Positions 23,462 through 32,488 of a stretch of DNA of 40,632 nt are shown here, in pieces (within the stretch, counting starts at the first letter, position 1; each line of letters opens with the position of its first letter). Made by a program: the position numbers and the translations under genes. Under the pieces are notes generated by a model. That model had not been told where the DNA came from, made no database searches, and was given only the letters and a program-made list of their open reading frames with translations. The stretch is from positions 1-40,632 of the forward strand of contig CAKPGR010000009.1 in assembly GCA_934155005.1 (NCBI GenBank). Direction: 5' to 3'. Source of the DNA: an uncultured Bacilli bacterium (GTDB lineage Bacteria > Bacillota_I > Bacilli_A > RF39 > UBA660).

Positions 23462-26400
23462 ATGAAAAAATTTGAAGAATTAGATAAAAGAAATACACAT
23501 GAAGTAGAACTTTCTATTTTAGATAGTTGGGAAAAAAATGATATATTGAATAAAACTATCGAAAATAGAAAAAATAATGATAATTGGGTTTTTTATGATG
23601 GACCTGCAACTGCAAATGGAATGCCAGGATTACATCATATGGTTGCTAAATTTTTAAAAGATTCATTTTGTAAATATCAAACTATGAAAGGACATAAAGT
23701 TCTTAGAAAAGTAGGTTGGGATACACATGGACTTCCAGTAGAAGTAAATGTTGAAAAAAAATTAGGATTTACTGGAAAATCAGATATTGAAGCTTATGGA
23801 ATTGAAAAATTTAATAAACTTTGTAAAGAAACAGTTTGGGATAATGAAACAGCTTTTAAAAAATTAACAAAAGAAATGGGTCAATTTATTGATTTAGATA
23901 ATAGATATATTACATATGATAATGATTACATTGAAACAGAATGGTGGATACTAAAAAAATTCTTTGATGAAGGAATGTTTTACGAAGGCGTTAAAATAAT
24001 GCCATGGTGTCCTAGATGTGGCACAGGATTAGCATCACATGAAGTTGCTCAAGGATATAAAGAAATAGATGCTAATACAGTAATAGTACCTTTTAAATTA
24101 AAAGAAGAAGATGCTTACTTTCTAGTTTGGACAACAACACCATGGACATTGATTTCAAATGTTGCTTTATGCGTTAATCCAAATGAAGAATATGTAAAAG
24201 TAAACTCACAAGGTTATAATTTTATTTTAGCTTCCGCTCTTGCATCTAAGGTTTTAGGTGATGATTATGAAGTTTTAGAAACTTATGTTGGAAAAGACTT
24301 AGAATATAAAGAATACGAACAATTAATACCTAGTGATATAAAAATAAATGGTAAAGCTTTCTTTGTAACTTGTGCTGATTATGTAACTATGAGTGATGGT
24401 ACAGGTATTGTTCATATTGCGCCAGCATTTGGTGAAGATGATTCTAAGGTTGGAAAAGAATATAAACTTCCATATGTTAATCCAGTAGGAGAAGATGCAA
24501 ATTATACCGAGGGATTATGGAAAGGTATGAATATATTTGAAGCTGACCTAGAAGTTATTAAATGGTTAAAAGAAAATGATAAGCTATTTAAAAAACAAAA
24601 AATAAAACATGATTATCCACATTGTTGGAGATGTGATTCACCACTTGTTTATTATTCAAGACCTTCTTACTATTTAGAAGTTACTAAAATAAAAGACAAA
24701 ATTATTGAAGAAAATAAAAAAGTTAATTGGTATCCAAGTTTTGTAGGTGAAAAAAGATTTGGTAATTGGTTAGAAAATATGAATGATTGGGCTATCTCTA
24801 GAAATAGATACTGGGGAACACCACTTCCACTTTGGAAATGTTCTTGTGGTCATATGACAATGATTGGTTCAAGAGATGAATTAGCTAGAAAAGCTATAGA
24901 AAAAATAGATACTAAAACAATCGATTTACATAGACCATTTGTTGATGATATTCATATAAAATGTCCAGATTGTGGTAAGATAATGGAAAGAGATAAAGCT
25001 GTAATTGACTGTTGGTTTGATTCTGGTTCAATGCCATTTAGTCAATATCACTATCCATTTGAAAATAAAGAATTATGGGAAAGCCAATATCCAGCTGATT
25101 TTATAGCTGAGGGTATTGATCAAACTCGTGGTTGGTTTTATTCTTTACTTGTTATTGGTACATTTGTAACAGGTAAATCTCCATATAAAAATGTTTTAGT
25201 AAATGAACTATTACTTGATAAATTTGGACATAAAATGCATAAAAGTAAAGGGAATGCTATAGAACCATTTACAACTATAAATAAATATGGAGCTGATACA
25301 GTTAGATGGTATTTAGCGTATGTATCTCCAACATGGACACCACTTAAATTTGATGAAGAAGGATTAAAAGAAGTTCATAGTAAATTCTTTAATCCACTTA
25401 AAAATACTTATTCATTCTTTGCTTTATATGCTAATACAGATAATATAAATATAGATGAATGTCATATAAAATATGAAGATAGAGAAGAAATAGATAAATG
25501 GTTAATTTCAAAATATAATAAACTGGTAAAAAAATGTATAACAGCTTATGATAAATATGACTTAAATGAAGTTGTAAAAAATATAACAGAATTTGTATCT
25601 GATGATTTATCAAATTGGTATATTAGACGTAATAGAAATAGATTTTGGAGTAGTGAATTAGATAACTCTAAAAAGGCTGTTTATATGACTACTTATGAAG
25701 TATTATCAGGACTATGTAAATTATGTGCACCAGTAATTCCATTTACAACTGAGGAAATATATCAAAAATTAACTGGTGAAGAATCTGTTCATTTAGCTGA
25801 TTTTCCTAAGTATGATGAAATTTTAATTAATGAGCATATTGAAGAAAAAATGGATTTAGTTAGAAGTTTGATATCAATTGGTAGATATGTACGTGAAGAA
25901 AATAAAATAAAAGTTAGACAACCACTTAATGAAGTTTTAATTGATGGTAAAAATGAATCTTTAATTAATGATTTAGTTCCTCTTATAAAAGAAGAATTAA
26001 ATATCAAAAAAGTTACATTTGCATCAGATTTAACAAAATATATGAATATGTCTGTTAAACCAAACTTTAAAGCAGTTGGAAAAGTATTTGGACCAAAAAT
26101 AAAAGAATTTCAAACTAAATTAGAAAGTTTAAGTGAAGATGAAATAACTAAACTATATGCTGGTAATGAAATTAATATGAATATTTCAAATGAAGAAATT
26201 TCTGTTAATAAAGATATGGTTGATATTAGAATATCAGCAAAAGATGGATTTAATGTTGGAATGGAAAATAATAATTTTGTTATTTTAGATACTACTTTAA
26301 CAGAAGATTTAATTTTAGAAGGTATAGCACGTGAAATGATTTCTAAAATTCAAAATATGCGTAAAGAAAAAGATTTTAATGTAGTAGATAGAATTACTTT

Positions 26401-26563
26401 ATATTATAATGGTGATGAAAAAATTGAAAAATGTATTAAAGAATATGGTGAATATATTAAAAAAGAAACTTTATCACTAGAATTAATAAAAAAAGATAAT
26501 TTAGAAGAAAAATTTGACTTAAATGGTCATGAAACATATTTAGATATAAGAAGAAATGATTAA
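23462..26563 (+). CDS. ileS: Isoleucyl-tRNA synthetase, IleS2-like type
   Basis: It charges tRNA-Ile and edits Val. At 1,033 residues it matches the longer eukaryote-like IleS2 type rather than the roughly 920-residue IleS1. The HIGH motif reads GLHH (residues 56-59, in FYDGPATANGMPGLHHM) and the second signature is KMHKS (591-595). The CP1 editing domain (about 200-390) and zinc-like Cys pairs (CPRCG, CPDCG) are present; the C-terminal IleS1 zinc finger is not. IleS2 enzymes tolerate mupirocin, and the GxHH form has been linked to very high tolerance. It is regulated by the T-box upstream. Confidence 0.95.
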   Translation: MKKFEELDKRNTHEVELSILDSWEKNDILNKTIENRKNNDNWVFYDGPATANGMPGLHHMVAKFLKDSFCKYQTMKGHKVLRKVGWDTHGLPVEVNVEKKLGFTGKSDIEAYGIEKFNKLCKETVWDNETAFKKLTKEMGQFIDLDNRYITYDNDYIETEWWILKKFFDEGMFYEGVKIMPWCPRCGTGLASHEVAQGYKEIDANTVIVPFKLKEEDAYFLVWTTTPWTLISNVALCVNPNEEYVKVNSQGYNFILASALASKVLGDDYEVLETYVGKDLEYKEYEQLIPSDIKINGKAFFVTCADYVTMSDGTGIVHIAPAFGEDDSKVGKEYKLPYVNPVGEDANYTEGLWKGMNIFEADLEVIKWLKENDKLFKKQKIKHDYPHCWRCDSPLVYYSRPSYYLEVTKIKDKIIEENKKVNWYPSFVGEKRFGNWLENMNDWAISRNRYWGTPLPLWKCSCGHMTMIGSRDELARKAIEKIDTKTIDLHRPFVDDIHIKCPDCGKIMERDKAVIDCWFDSGSMPFSQYHYPFENKELWESQYPADFIAEGIDQTRGWFYSLLVIGTFVTGKSPYKNVLVNELLLDKFGHKMHKSKGNAIEPFTTINKYGADTVRWYLAYVSPTWTPLKFDEEGLKEVHSKFFNPLKNTYSFFALYANTDNINIDECHIKYEDREEIDKWLISKYNKLVKKCITAYDKYDLNEVVKNITEFVSDDLSNWYIRRNRNRFWSSELDNSKKAVYMTTYEVLSGLCKLCAPVIPFTTEEIYQKLTGEESVHLADFPKYDEILINEHIEEKMDLVRSLISIGRYVREENKIKVRQPLNEVLIDGKNESLINDLVPLIKEELNIKKVTFASDLTKYMNMSVKPNFKAVGKVFGPKIKEFQTKLESLSEDEITKLYAGNEINMNISNEEISVNKDMVDIRISAKDGFNVGMENNNFVILDTTLTEDLILEGIAREMISKIQNMRKEKDFNVVDRITLYYNGDEKIEKCIKEYGEYIKKETLSLELIKKDNLEEKFDLNGHETYLDIRRND

Positions 26564-26580
26564 TTTCTTCTTTATTGTTT
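26548..26580 (+). terminator. Terminator after ileS
   Basis: A 10-bp perfect stem (AAGAAGAAAT / ATTTCTTCTT) with the stop codon in the 5-nt loop region, followed by a T-rich stretch interrupted by AATTG-like bases. Confidence 0.65.
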
Positions 26581-26617
26581 TAATAATTTATTGTATACTT
26601 ATATGTGTGGTGATGAT

Positions 26618-27727
26618 ATGAAAATAAAATATGAATTAAAAAATAAAGAAAATAAAGCTAGGTATGGTATACTTCATACTAATTATGGTTCTTATGAAAC
26701 ACCTATGTTTATGCCTGTTGGAACACTTGCTAATGTTAAAACTTTAACGCCAGAAGAACTAAAAGAAATGAATTCAGCTGTTATTTTATCTAATACATAT
26801 CATTTATGGTTAAGACCTGGTGAAGATGTTGTACTTCATGCAGGAGGTCTTCATAAATTTATGAATTATGATGGACCTATTTTAACTGATAGTGGTGGTT
26901 TTCAAGTTTTTTCTCTTGCTAAAAATAAGAAAAAAGATATAGTTGAAGAAGGTGTTCATTTTAAAAGCCATTTAGATGGTAAAAAATTATTTTTAACACC
27001 AGAACTTTCTATTCAAATTCAAAATAAACTAGATAGTGATATTGCGATGAGTTTTGATGAGTGTATTCCTTATCCAGCAAGTTATGAATATGCTAAAAAA
27101 TCAACTGAAAGGACTTTAAGATGGGCTAGAAGAGGATTAGAAGCACATAATAATCCTAATCAATCATTATTTGGAATTGTTCAAGGTGGAGAATATGAAG
27201 ATTTAAGAAAAATGTCAGCAAATGAAACAGTTAAAATGAATTTTGATGGATATTCTATTGGTGGTACTAGTGTTGGTGAAGATAAAGATACGATGTATAA
27301 AATGATTGACTATGCAATAGAATATCTACCAGAAGATAAACCTAGATATTTGATGGGTGTTGGAGACCCTATTGATATATTAGAGGGAATTGAACGTGGT
27401 GTTGATATGTTTGATTGTGTCTTACCAACTCGTATAGCGCGTCATGGGAATGCCTTTACTAAAACTGGTAAAATAAACATAAAAAATGCTAAATATAAGG
27501 AAGATTTCACACCTATTGAAGATGATTGTGATTGTTATACATGTAAACATTTTACAAAAGCTTATGTGAGACATTTAATTGTTTCAAATGAGAGTTTAGG
27601 TGGTAGATTGCTTTCCATTCATAATATTAGATTTTTAATAAGATTAGTTGAAAAAAGTAGATTAGCTATTAGAGAAAATAGATTTATAGAATATAAAGAA
27701 GAATTTATTGAAAAATATAAAAAATAA
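26618..27727 (+). CDS. tgt: tRNA-guanine transglycosylase (queuine/preQ1)
   Basis: Tgt exchanges G34 for preQ1 in tRNAs for Asn, Asp, His and Tyr. The 369-residue protein has DSGGFQVFSL (catalytic Asp, about residue 90), FGIVQGG, DMFDCVLPTRIARHG (nucleophile Asp) and the zinc site CDCYTCKHF plus a later His. ATG 26618 is chosen for GGTGATG upstream. queA, normally adjacent, is absent here. Confidence 0.95.
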   Translation: MKIKYELKNKENKARYGILHTNYGSYETPMFMPVGTLANVKTLTPEELKEMNSAVILSNTYHLWLRPGEDVVLHAGGLHKFMNYDGPILTDSGGFQVFSLAKNKKKDIVEEGVHFKSHLDGKKLFLTPELSIQIQNKLDSDIAMSFDECIPYPASYEYAKKSTERTLRWARRGLEAHNNPNQSLFGIVQGGEYEDLRKMSANETVKMNFDGYSIGGTSVGEDKDTMYKMIDYAIEYLPEDKPRYLMGVGDPIDILEGIERGVDMFDCVLPTRIARHGNAFTKTGKINIKNAKYKEDFTPIEDDCDCYTCKHFTKAYVRHLIVSNESLGGRLLSIHNIRFLIRLVEKSRLAIRENRFIEYKEEFIEKYKK

Positions 27728-27740
27728 TTCTTCTTTTTTT
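27698..27740 (+). terminator. Terminator after tgt
   Basis: GAAGAATT (27698-27705) pairs with AATTCTTC (27726-27733) across a 20-nt loop holding the stop codon; seven T follow. Confidence 0.6.
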
Positions 27741-27794
27741 GACAAAAAATTAAATCTTTAAATGTTAGTATAGAAGACATTTAAGGAGGAATAT

Positions 27795-28193
27795 ATGAAT
27801 TATTATTTAAATATAAAAGAAGAATTAATAAATAATGAAGTATACAAAAAAGTAAAAAATTATAGTAAAAATAAAAGTGATTTAAAAACATACTATAATG
27901 TAGGTAAAATGCTTAGTGAGGCAGGTAAACATTATGGAAAAGGAATAATAAAAGAATATTCTAAAAGATTAACTAGTGAACTTGGTAAAAAATATAATGA
28001 AACAATTTTAAAAAGAATTAGACAATTTTATGTTCTAATAAATAAAGGTGCGACAGTGTCGCACCAATTGACATGGAGTCACTATATAGAATTGTTACCA
28101 CTCAAAGATATAAATAAAATAGATTATTATATAAAGATAACAGAAGAACAAAATAAATTTCAAAAATTTTTAAAAATGTCTTTGAAAAAATAA
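27795..28193 (+). CDS. DUF1016 N-terminal-domain protein (truncated YhcG-like)
   Basis: The 132 residues match the N-terminal, DNA-binding half of YhcG/DUF1016 proteins (YYNVGKMLSEAGKHYGKGIIKEYSKRLTSELGKKYNETILKRIRQFY...SHQLTWSHYIELL). Full-length members are roughly 350 residues with a C-terminal PD-(D/E)xK nuclease domain, which is missing; the reading frame ends soon after the position where that domain should begin. This is either a decayed remnant or a stand-alone DNA-binding version. A 19-nt perfect palindrome lies inside the gene (28048-28066). Confidence 0.7.
   Translation: MNYYLNIKEELINNEVYKKVKNYSKNKSDLKTYYNVGKMLSEAGKHYGKGIIKEYSKRLTSELGKKYNETILKRIRQFYVLINKGATVSHQLTWSHYIELLPLKDINKIDYYIKITEEQNKFQKFLKMSLKK
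28048..28066. repeat. 19-nt perfect palindrome inside the DUF1016 gene
   Basis: GGTGCGACA and TGTCGCACC flank one central G. It is far more GC-rich than its surroundings and lies in the codons for GATVSHQ. It could be a binding site, a hairpin, or only a result of coding constraint. Confidence 0.6.
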
Positions 28194-28210
28194 AAAAAAT
28201 ATGTTAAAAT
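28182..28210 (+). promoter_or_regulatory. Promoter of the MATE-kinase gene
   Basis: TTGAAA (28182-28187), 17 nt and an extended -10 TGTTAAAAT (28202-28210). It overlaps the end of the DUF1016 gene. Confidence 0.7.
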
Positions 28211-28221
28211 GTAATTCGTAA

Positions 28222-28266
28222 CGAGTAGCTATTAAGGCGTAAGACCAGTTAATAGCTCTTTTTTTT
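28222..28266 (+). terminator. Hairpin plus T tract in the MATE leader (possible attenuator)
   Basis: AGCTATTAA and TTAATAGCT form a 9-bp stem around a 13-nt loop (GGCGTAAGACCAG), followed by eight or more T and then the GGAGG of the next gene. Since a good promoter lies only about 15 nt before it, the hairpin falls within the leader of the MATE gene and may work as an attenuator. It could instead just terminate upstream transcripts. No known riboswitch class was recognised. Confidence 0.6.
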
Positions 28267-28276
28267 GGAGGTTTAT

Positions 28277-30235
28277 ATGGATTTAGGAAAAGAAAAAATA
28301 TCAAAATTATTATTAATGTTTTCAGTACCATGTGTAATAAGTATGCTTATTAATTCAGTATATAACATAGTGGATCAAATATTTATAGGACAAGGTGTTG
28401 GAACACTTGGAAATGCAGCTACTAATGTTATATTTCCACTAGTTATAGTATTTAATGCTTTTGCAGGTTTAATTGGTAATGGAGCATCAGCCTATTTATC
28501 ATTAAAATTAGGCGAAGGAAATAAGTTAGAAGCTTCAAAAGGAGTAGGGCAAGCAATTTTACTAACAATTTTAACATCTATTTTACTAGGATTAGTATCA
28601 TATATTTTCATACCAAAATTAGTATATTTATTTGGATGCACAGAAACGGTTTATAAATATGCTGTAGATTATGGAAGAATAATTTGTATAGGAGCACCAT
28701 TCATGATTATTTATTCATCGCTAGCAAATATAATAAGGGCAGATGGTTCTCCAAAATACTCAATGATAATGTTAATAGTGGGAGCAGTCATTAATATAGT
28801 ATTAGATCCAATTTTTATATTTATATTTAAATTAGGTGTAAAAGGTGGAGCTTATGCTACAATTATTGGACAAATAGTGTCATTTATAATAGCAATCATA
28901 TATATTAAAAAATTTAAATCAGTTAAAATTACAAAAGAATCAATTAAATTAGATAAAACAGTATTCAAAACTATATCACTTGGTTTATCTTCATTTATAA
29001 CACAATGTACAGTACTAGTATTATTTATCTTTATGAATAATATGATGACTAAATTAGGTATTAGTTCTAAATTTGGAGCCGATATTCCACTATCAGTATA
29101 TGGTGTAATGTCAAAGGTAAATAGTTTATTTATTTCAACTGTTTTAGGTATATCTATTGGTGCTCAACCAATAATTGGTTTTAACTATGGAGCGGGAAAC
29201 GAAGCAAGAGTTAAAGAAACATTAAAAAAGATACTAGTAATCAATTTTACTATTGGTTTATTATTTAATACTTTATTTTTCCTATTTCCAACAAAAATAG
29301 CAGGACTTTTTATAACCAAAACAGACCCATCATATAATCTGTTTATGGAATTTTCATCACTTATGTGTCATTCTTTTTTAGCAGTAATTGCTCTTAATGC
29401 ACTTGAAATGACTGGAAGTATTTCAATTCAATCATTAGGTAAAGTAAAAAAAGCAACAGCACTTTCTTTCATAAGACAAATTATATTATTTATTCCAATC
29501 GCATTAATATTATCATTAGTATTAAATAAAGGAATATATGGTTTATTATATGCTGGATGTATTTCAGATGGTATTTGTTTTATTATAGCTTTATTTATAG
29601 TAGGTTCTGAATATAAAAAATTAGATACAAATAAAGATGATATAGAAATAGAAGAAGAAAAAATTAAGACAAATTATAAAGGAAAACACATTGTTATAAC
29701 TATTTCAAGGGAGTATGCATCTGGTGGTAGATATGTAGGTAAATTACTTGCTCAAAAATTAGGTGTTAATTTTTATGATAAAGAATTAATAAGATTAGCG
29801 TCTATTGAATCAGGATTATCAAAAAAATATATAGATGAAACAGATGAAAAAACAAGAGTTGGTGAGAATGACGATAGATTATTTATTGCAGAATCAAAAA
29901 TAATTAAGAAAAAAGCAAAAGAAGAATCATGTGTAATTGTTGGAAGATGTGCGGATTATATATTAAGGAATAACAAAGATACTATAAAAATATTTTTATA
30001 TAGTGATAAAAAATCAAAAATTAAGAGGGCTGTTAAATATTATGGATTAAATAAAGAAACAGCAGAAAAAGAAATAGATAAAATTAATAAGATGAGAGAA
30101 AAACATTACAAATTCTATACTAATAGAAATTGGAAAGATTTTGGTAATTATGATTATATAATTAATGTTGATAAACTTGGTGTAGAAAAAACAGCTTTAT
30201 TAATTAAAAATTTTATTAATGATATAAATTCTTAG
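28277..30235 (+). CDS. MATE transporter fused to a cytidylate-kinase-like domain
   Basis: Residues 1 to about 450 form a 12-helix MATE-family exporter (MLINSVYNIVDQIFIGQGVG, and the repeat-half IGAQPIIGFNYGAGN). After a short acidic linker, residues about 468-652 form a cytidylate-kinase-like P-loop domain (IVITISREYASGGRYVGKLLAQKLG, YDKELI, VIVGRCADYIL) facing the cytosol. Cytidylate_kin2-type domains are usually free-standing. The fusion is continuous with no frameshift. ATG 28277 is preceded by GGAGG at 6 nt. It may couple export to nucleotide or nucleoside phosphorylation; substrate unknown. Confidence 0.85.
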   Translation: MDLGKEKISKLLLMFSVPCVISMLINSVYNIVDQIFIGQGVGTLGNAATNVIFPLVIVFNAFAGLIGNGASAYLSLKLGEGNKLEASKGVGQAILLTILTSILLGLVSYIFIPKLVYLFGCTETVYKYAVDYGRIICIGAPFMIIYSSLANIIRADGSPKYSMIMLIVGAVINIVLDPIFIFIFKLGVKGGAYATIIGQIVSFIIAIIYIKKFKSVKITKESIKLDKTVFKTISLGLSSFITQCTVLVLFIFMNNMMTKLGISSKFGADIPLSVYGVMSKVNSLFISTVLGISIGAQPIIGFNYGAGNEARVKETLKKILVINFTIGLLFNTLFFLFPTKIAGLFITKTDPSYNLFMEFSSLMCHSFLAVIALNALEMTGSISIQSLGKVKKATALSFIRQIILFIPIALILSLVLNKGIYGLLYAGCISDGICFIIALFIVGSEYKKLDTNKDDIEIEEEKIKTNYKGKHIVITISREYASGGRYVGKLLAQKLGVNFYDKELIRLASIESGLSKKYIDETDEKTRVGENDDRLFIAESKIIKKKAKEESCVIVGRCADYILRNNKDTIKIFLYSDKKSKIKRAVKYYGLNKETAEKEIDKINKMREKHYKFYTNRNWKDFGNYDYIINVDKLGVEKTALLIKNFINDINS

Positions 30236-30257
30236 AACATATAATATGTTCTTTTTT
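30234..30257 (+). terminator. Terminator after the MATE-kinase gene
   Basis: A 7- to 8-bp stem AGAACAT / ATGTTCT is followed by six T. Confidence 0.75.
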
Positions 30258-30281
30258 CATATATTTTTATAGGAGGCTTTT

Positions 30282-31364
30282 ATGTTCTACAAAAATATAC
30301 ACACAAGGATTAAAATAGTTCTTTTAGGAATTATTGCGTTGTTTTTAATTATAATTTTTAAAGTTTTCTATATTCAGGTTATTAGTTATAAAAAACTAAA
30401 TTCATTAGCGTCTAATTTATGGAATAGAAATTTGCCTGTAGAAGCAGATAGAGGAAAAATATATGATACAAATGGTAACATTTTAGCGACTAATAAAACA
30501 ACAACATCATTAGTCTTAATACCTAATCAAATCAAAAATAAAGAAGATGCAGCAAAAAAATTAGCGGAAATTTTAAATGTTAGTTATGAAGATATGTACA
30601 AACATGTATCAAAAAAAGCATCTATTGAAAGAGTTCATCCAGAAGGTAGAAGATTATCTTATGAAATTGCTGATAAAATAGATGCCTTAAAATTGGATGG
30701 AGTTTATTTAGTAAAAGAATCAGAGAGATATTATCCATTTGATAAAATGTTATCTCATACAATTGGTTACACAGGAATTGACAATCAAGGTTTAAGTGGG
30801 TTAGAACTTATGTATGATAGCTACTTGACAGGTGAATATGGCGCTATTAAATATACATCGGATGCTAAGGGTAATAAATTAGAATTAGAAGAAAGTTATG
30901 AAGAACCACAAGATGGAATGAATTTAACTTTAACAGTTAATTATGAACTTCAAGCTGTTTTGGAAAGAGAATTAGATAATGCTGTTGATAAATATAATCC
31001 AGATCAAGCTCTTGGAATTGCTATGAATCCAAAAACAGGTGAGATATTAGCATTATCAGCTAGGCCTAATTTTTCACCAAGTAATTATCAAAATTATAGT
31101 GTTGAGGAAATTAATAGAAATTTACCTATATGGTCAACATATGAACCTGGTTCAACATTTAAAATTATTACACTTGCAACATCATTAGAAGAAGGATTAG
31201 TAGATTTAGATAAAGATACATTTTATGATAGTGGTGGTATAACAGTTGAAAATGCCCGTATAAAATGTTGGAAAGCAGGAGGGCATGGAGCTCAAACATA
31301 TTTACAAGTAGTAGAAAACTCTTGTAATCTTCTGGTGAATACAGGAACACATTTAAATTTATAG
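30282..31364 (+). pseudogene. spoVD: spoVD 5' part, interrupted by a serine-recombinase element
   Basis: This encodes the first part of a class B penicillin-binding protein: membrane helix (about 12-32), dimerisation domain (about 45-190, RGKIYDTNGNILATN) and the start of the transpeptidase domain with the nucleophile motif STFK (Ser291, Lys294). The SpoVD match ends at S347-C348-N349, the SxN motif; 11 foreign residues follow, then TAG at 31362-31364. The KTG motif is missing, so this product alone cannot be an active transpeptidase. The remainder is at 34306-35169. Not ordinary decay: both halves are intact and in frame. Confidence 0.9.
31326..31329 (+). other. Left recombination core (AATC)
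   Basis: The SpoVD coding sense breaks just after AATC here. The same AATC at 34306-34309 begins the resumed coding sequence. This is the longest identity that joins the halves into SCNPGF, the normal family sequence. The short shared core fits serine integrases, which need a matching central dinucleotide. Confidence 0.7.
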
Positions 31365-31389
31365 AAAAACTTTAAACTCTATAAAATAA

Positions 31390-31422
31390 ATTACCAAATT
31401 AATAAAAAAATTACTTGGTAAT
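31390..31422. repeat. Inverted repeat near left end of the element
   Basis: ATTACCAA (31390-31397) and TTGGTAAT (31415-31422) are 8-nt arms around a 17-nt centre. No T tract follows on the plus strand. It may be a hairpin or an accessory recombination site. Confidence 0.45.
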
Positions 31423-31457
31423 ATCTTAAAAAGGTTTTAACAAAAAAAGAAGTGCTG

Positions 31458-31485
31458 TTGACTAATTTAAAGATTAATGTATAAT
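31458..31485 (+). promoter_or_regulatory. Promoter for element cargo genes
   Basis: TTGACT (31458-31463), 16 nt and TATAAT (31480-31485). It is inside the element, so the cargo can be expressed without spoVD transcription. Confidence 0.75.
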
Positions 31486-31507
31486 AAATAACTAAAAGGA
31501 GGCTTTT

Positions 31508-31825
31508 ATGTTATATAAAGATATTAAAAATCTACAAAATTTTTTAAAAAACAATTGTAATATAACAAATATGGATATTGATGAAAAAAATAAATTTAAG
31601 TATTTCAATGAAGAAATTGCAAAACTTGAAGATAAAATTCCTAGTATAGAAAAACTAGAAGAACTTAAGAGTATTGAGGTTGAATTAGAAACAAAGTTTG
31701 AAGAATTATATGAATTAGGTAATTATTTTGATCCAATATTTATAAAAATTAAAAAAAATATACATGAAGAAAGTGTGTTGAAAATAAGAGAAAAAAACAG
31801 AAAAAAAGTTGAGGAGGAATTGTAA
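31508..31825 (+). CDS. Element cargo: coiled-coil protein of unknown function
   Basis: The 105-residue soluble protein is Glu/Lys-rich with a long helical stretch (about 30-105) and no signal peptide. I do not recognise it. AGGAGG is 5 nt upstream. Its TAA is immediately followed by the ATG of the CFI-box-like gene, so the two form an operon. A two-gene cargo like this could be a toxin-antitoxin or chaperone-client pair, but nothing in the sequence proves that. Confidence 0.7.
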   Translation: MLYKDIKNLQNFLKNNCNITNMDIDEKNKFKYFNEEIAKLEDKIPSIEKLEELKSIEVELETKFEELYELGNYFDPIFIKIKKNIHEESVLKIREKNRKKVEEEL

Positions 31826-32455
31826 ATGTCAAATTTTGATTATGATAAAATAAGAGATATGGAATATGATCCAGAAAGAGGAAGATATGTTGGCAAAGAT
31901 GGTAGTGAATTTAGAGTAACTCCATATGCTGATGGAACAGGATATAAATATGATTATTATGATGGTAGTACTTATGGAAATGCCCCACATAATTCTACAC
32001 ATGCTAAATCTGATTTGAATGAAAATTGGACTAGAGTTGACAACGACAGAGAAAATGGAACACAAGAAAAAAGTTCTGGATCAGGATGTTATTTAACAAC
32101 TGCATGTATGATACATATGCAAGAAAATTTTGACGATAATTGTAATGAACTTATGACTTTAAGATGGTTTAGGGATAATTTTGTTAGTAAAGAAGATATT
32201 ATTCATTATTATGAAGTAGCACCAATTGTAGTTGAAAAAATTAATGCTTCATCAGATAGCAAAAAAATTTATACTTGGATTTATGAAAATGTAATTTCTA
32301 AATGTGTTGATGCGATTAAAAGATGTGATTATGAATTTGCATATAATAGATACAAAAATAGTGTTTTAGCTTTGGAAGAACAATTTTTAAAACAAGAATT
32401 AAATAAAGATTCTGTAAAAGTATTAAAGCTAAAAAATAATAAAACGACATTATAA
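31826..32455 (+). CDS. Element cargo: CFI-box-like protein
   Basis: The 209-residue protein has a Tyr/Asp/Gly-rich N-terminal half (about 1-85) and a conserved C-terminal half starting at SGCYLTTACMIHM (about 86-98) followed by DDNCNELMTLRWFRDNFV, a tract found in proteins with a so-called CFI box (Cys, aromatic, LTTAC; ELxTLRxFRD). The function of that family is unknown. It is the second gene of the cargo operon and is followed by a strong terminator. Confidence 0.65.
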   Translation: MSNFDYDKIRDMEYDPERGRYVGKDGSEFRVTPYADGTGYKYDYYDGSTYGNAPHNSTHAKSDLNENWTRVDNDRENGTQEKSSGSGCYLTTACMIHMQENFDDNCNELMTLRWFRDNFVSKEDIIHYYEVAPIVVEKINASSDSKKIYTWIYENVISKCVDAIKRCDYEFAYNRYKNSVLALEEQFLKQELNKDSVKVLKLKNNKTTL

Positions 32456-32488
32456 AACAAATATTAATGATTGTAAATTGACTTACTT

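Noticed and set aside
30282..31364. spoVD as an ordinary decayed pseudogene
   Set aside because: Both halves are intact, contain all expected motifs and join in frame exactly; no other stop or frameshift is present.
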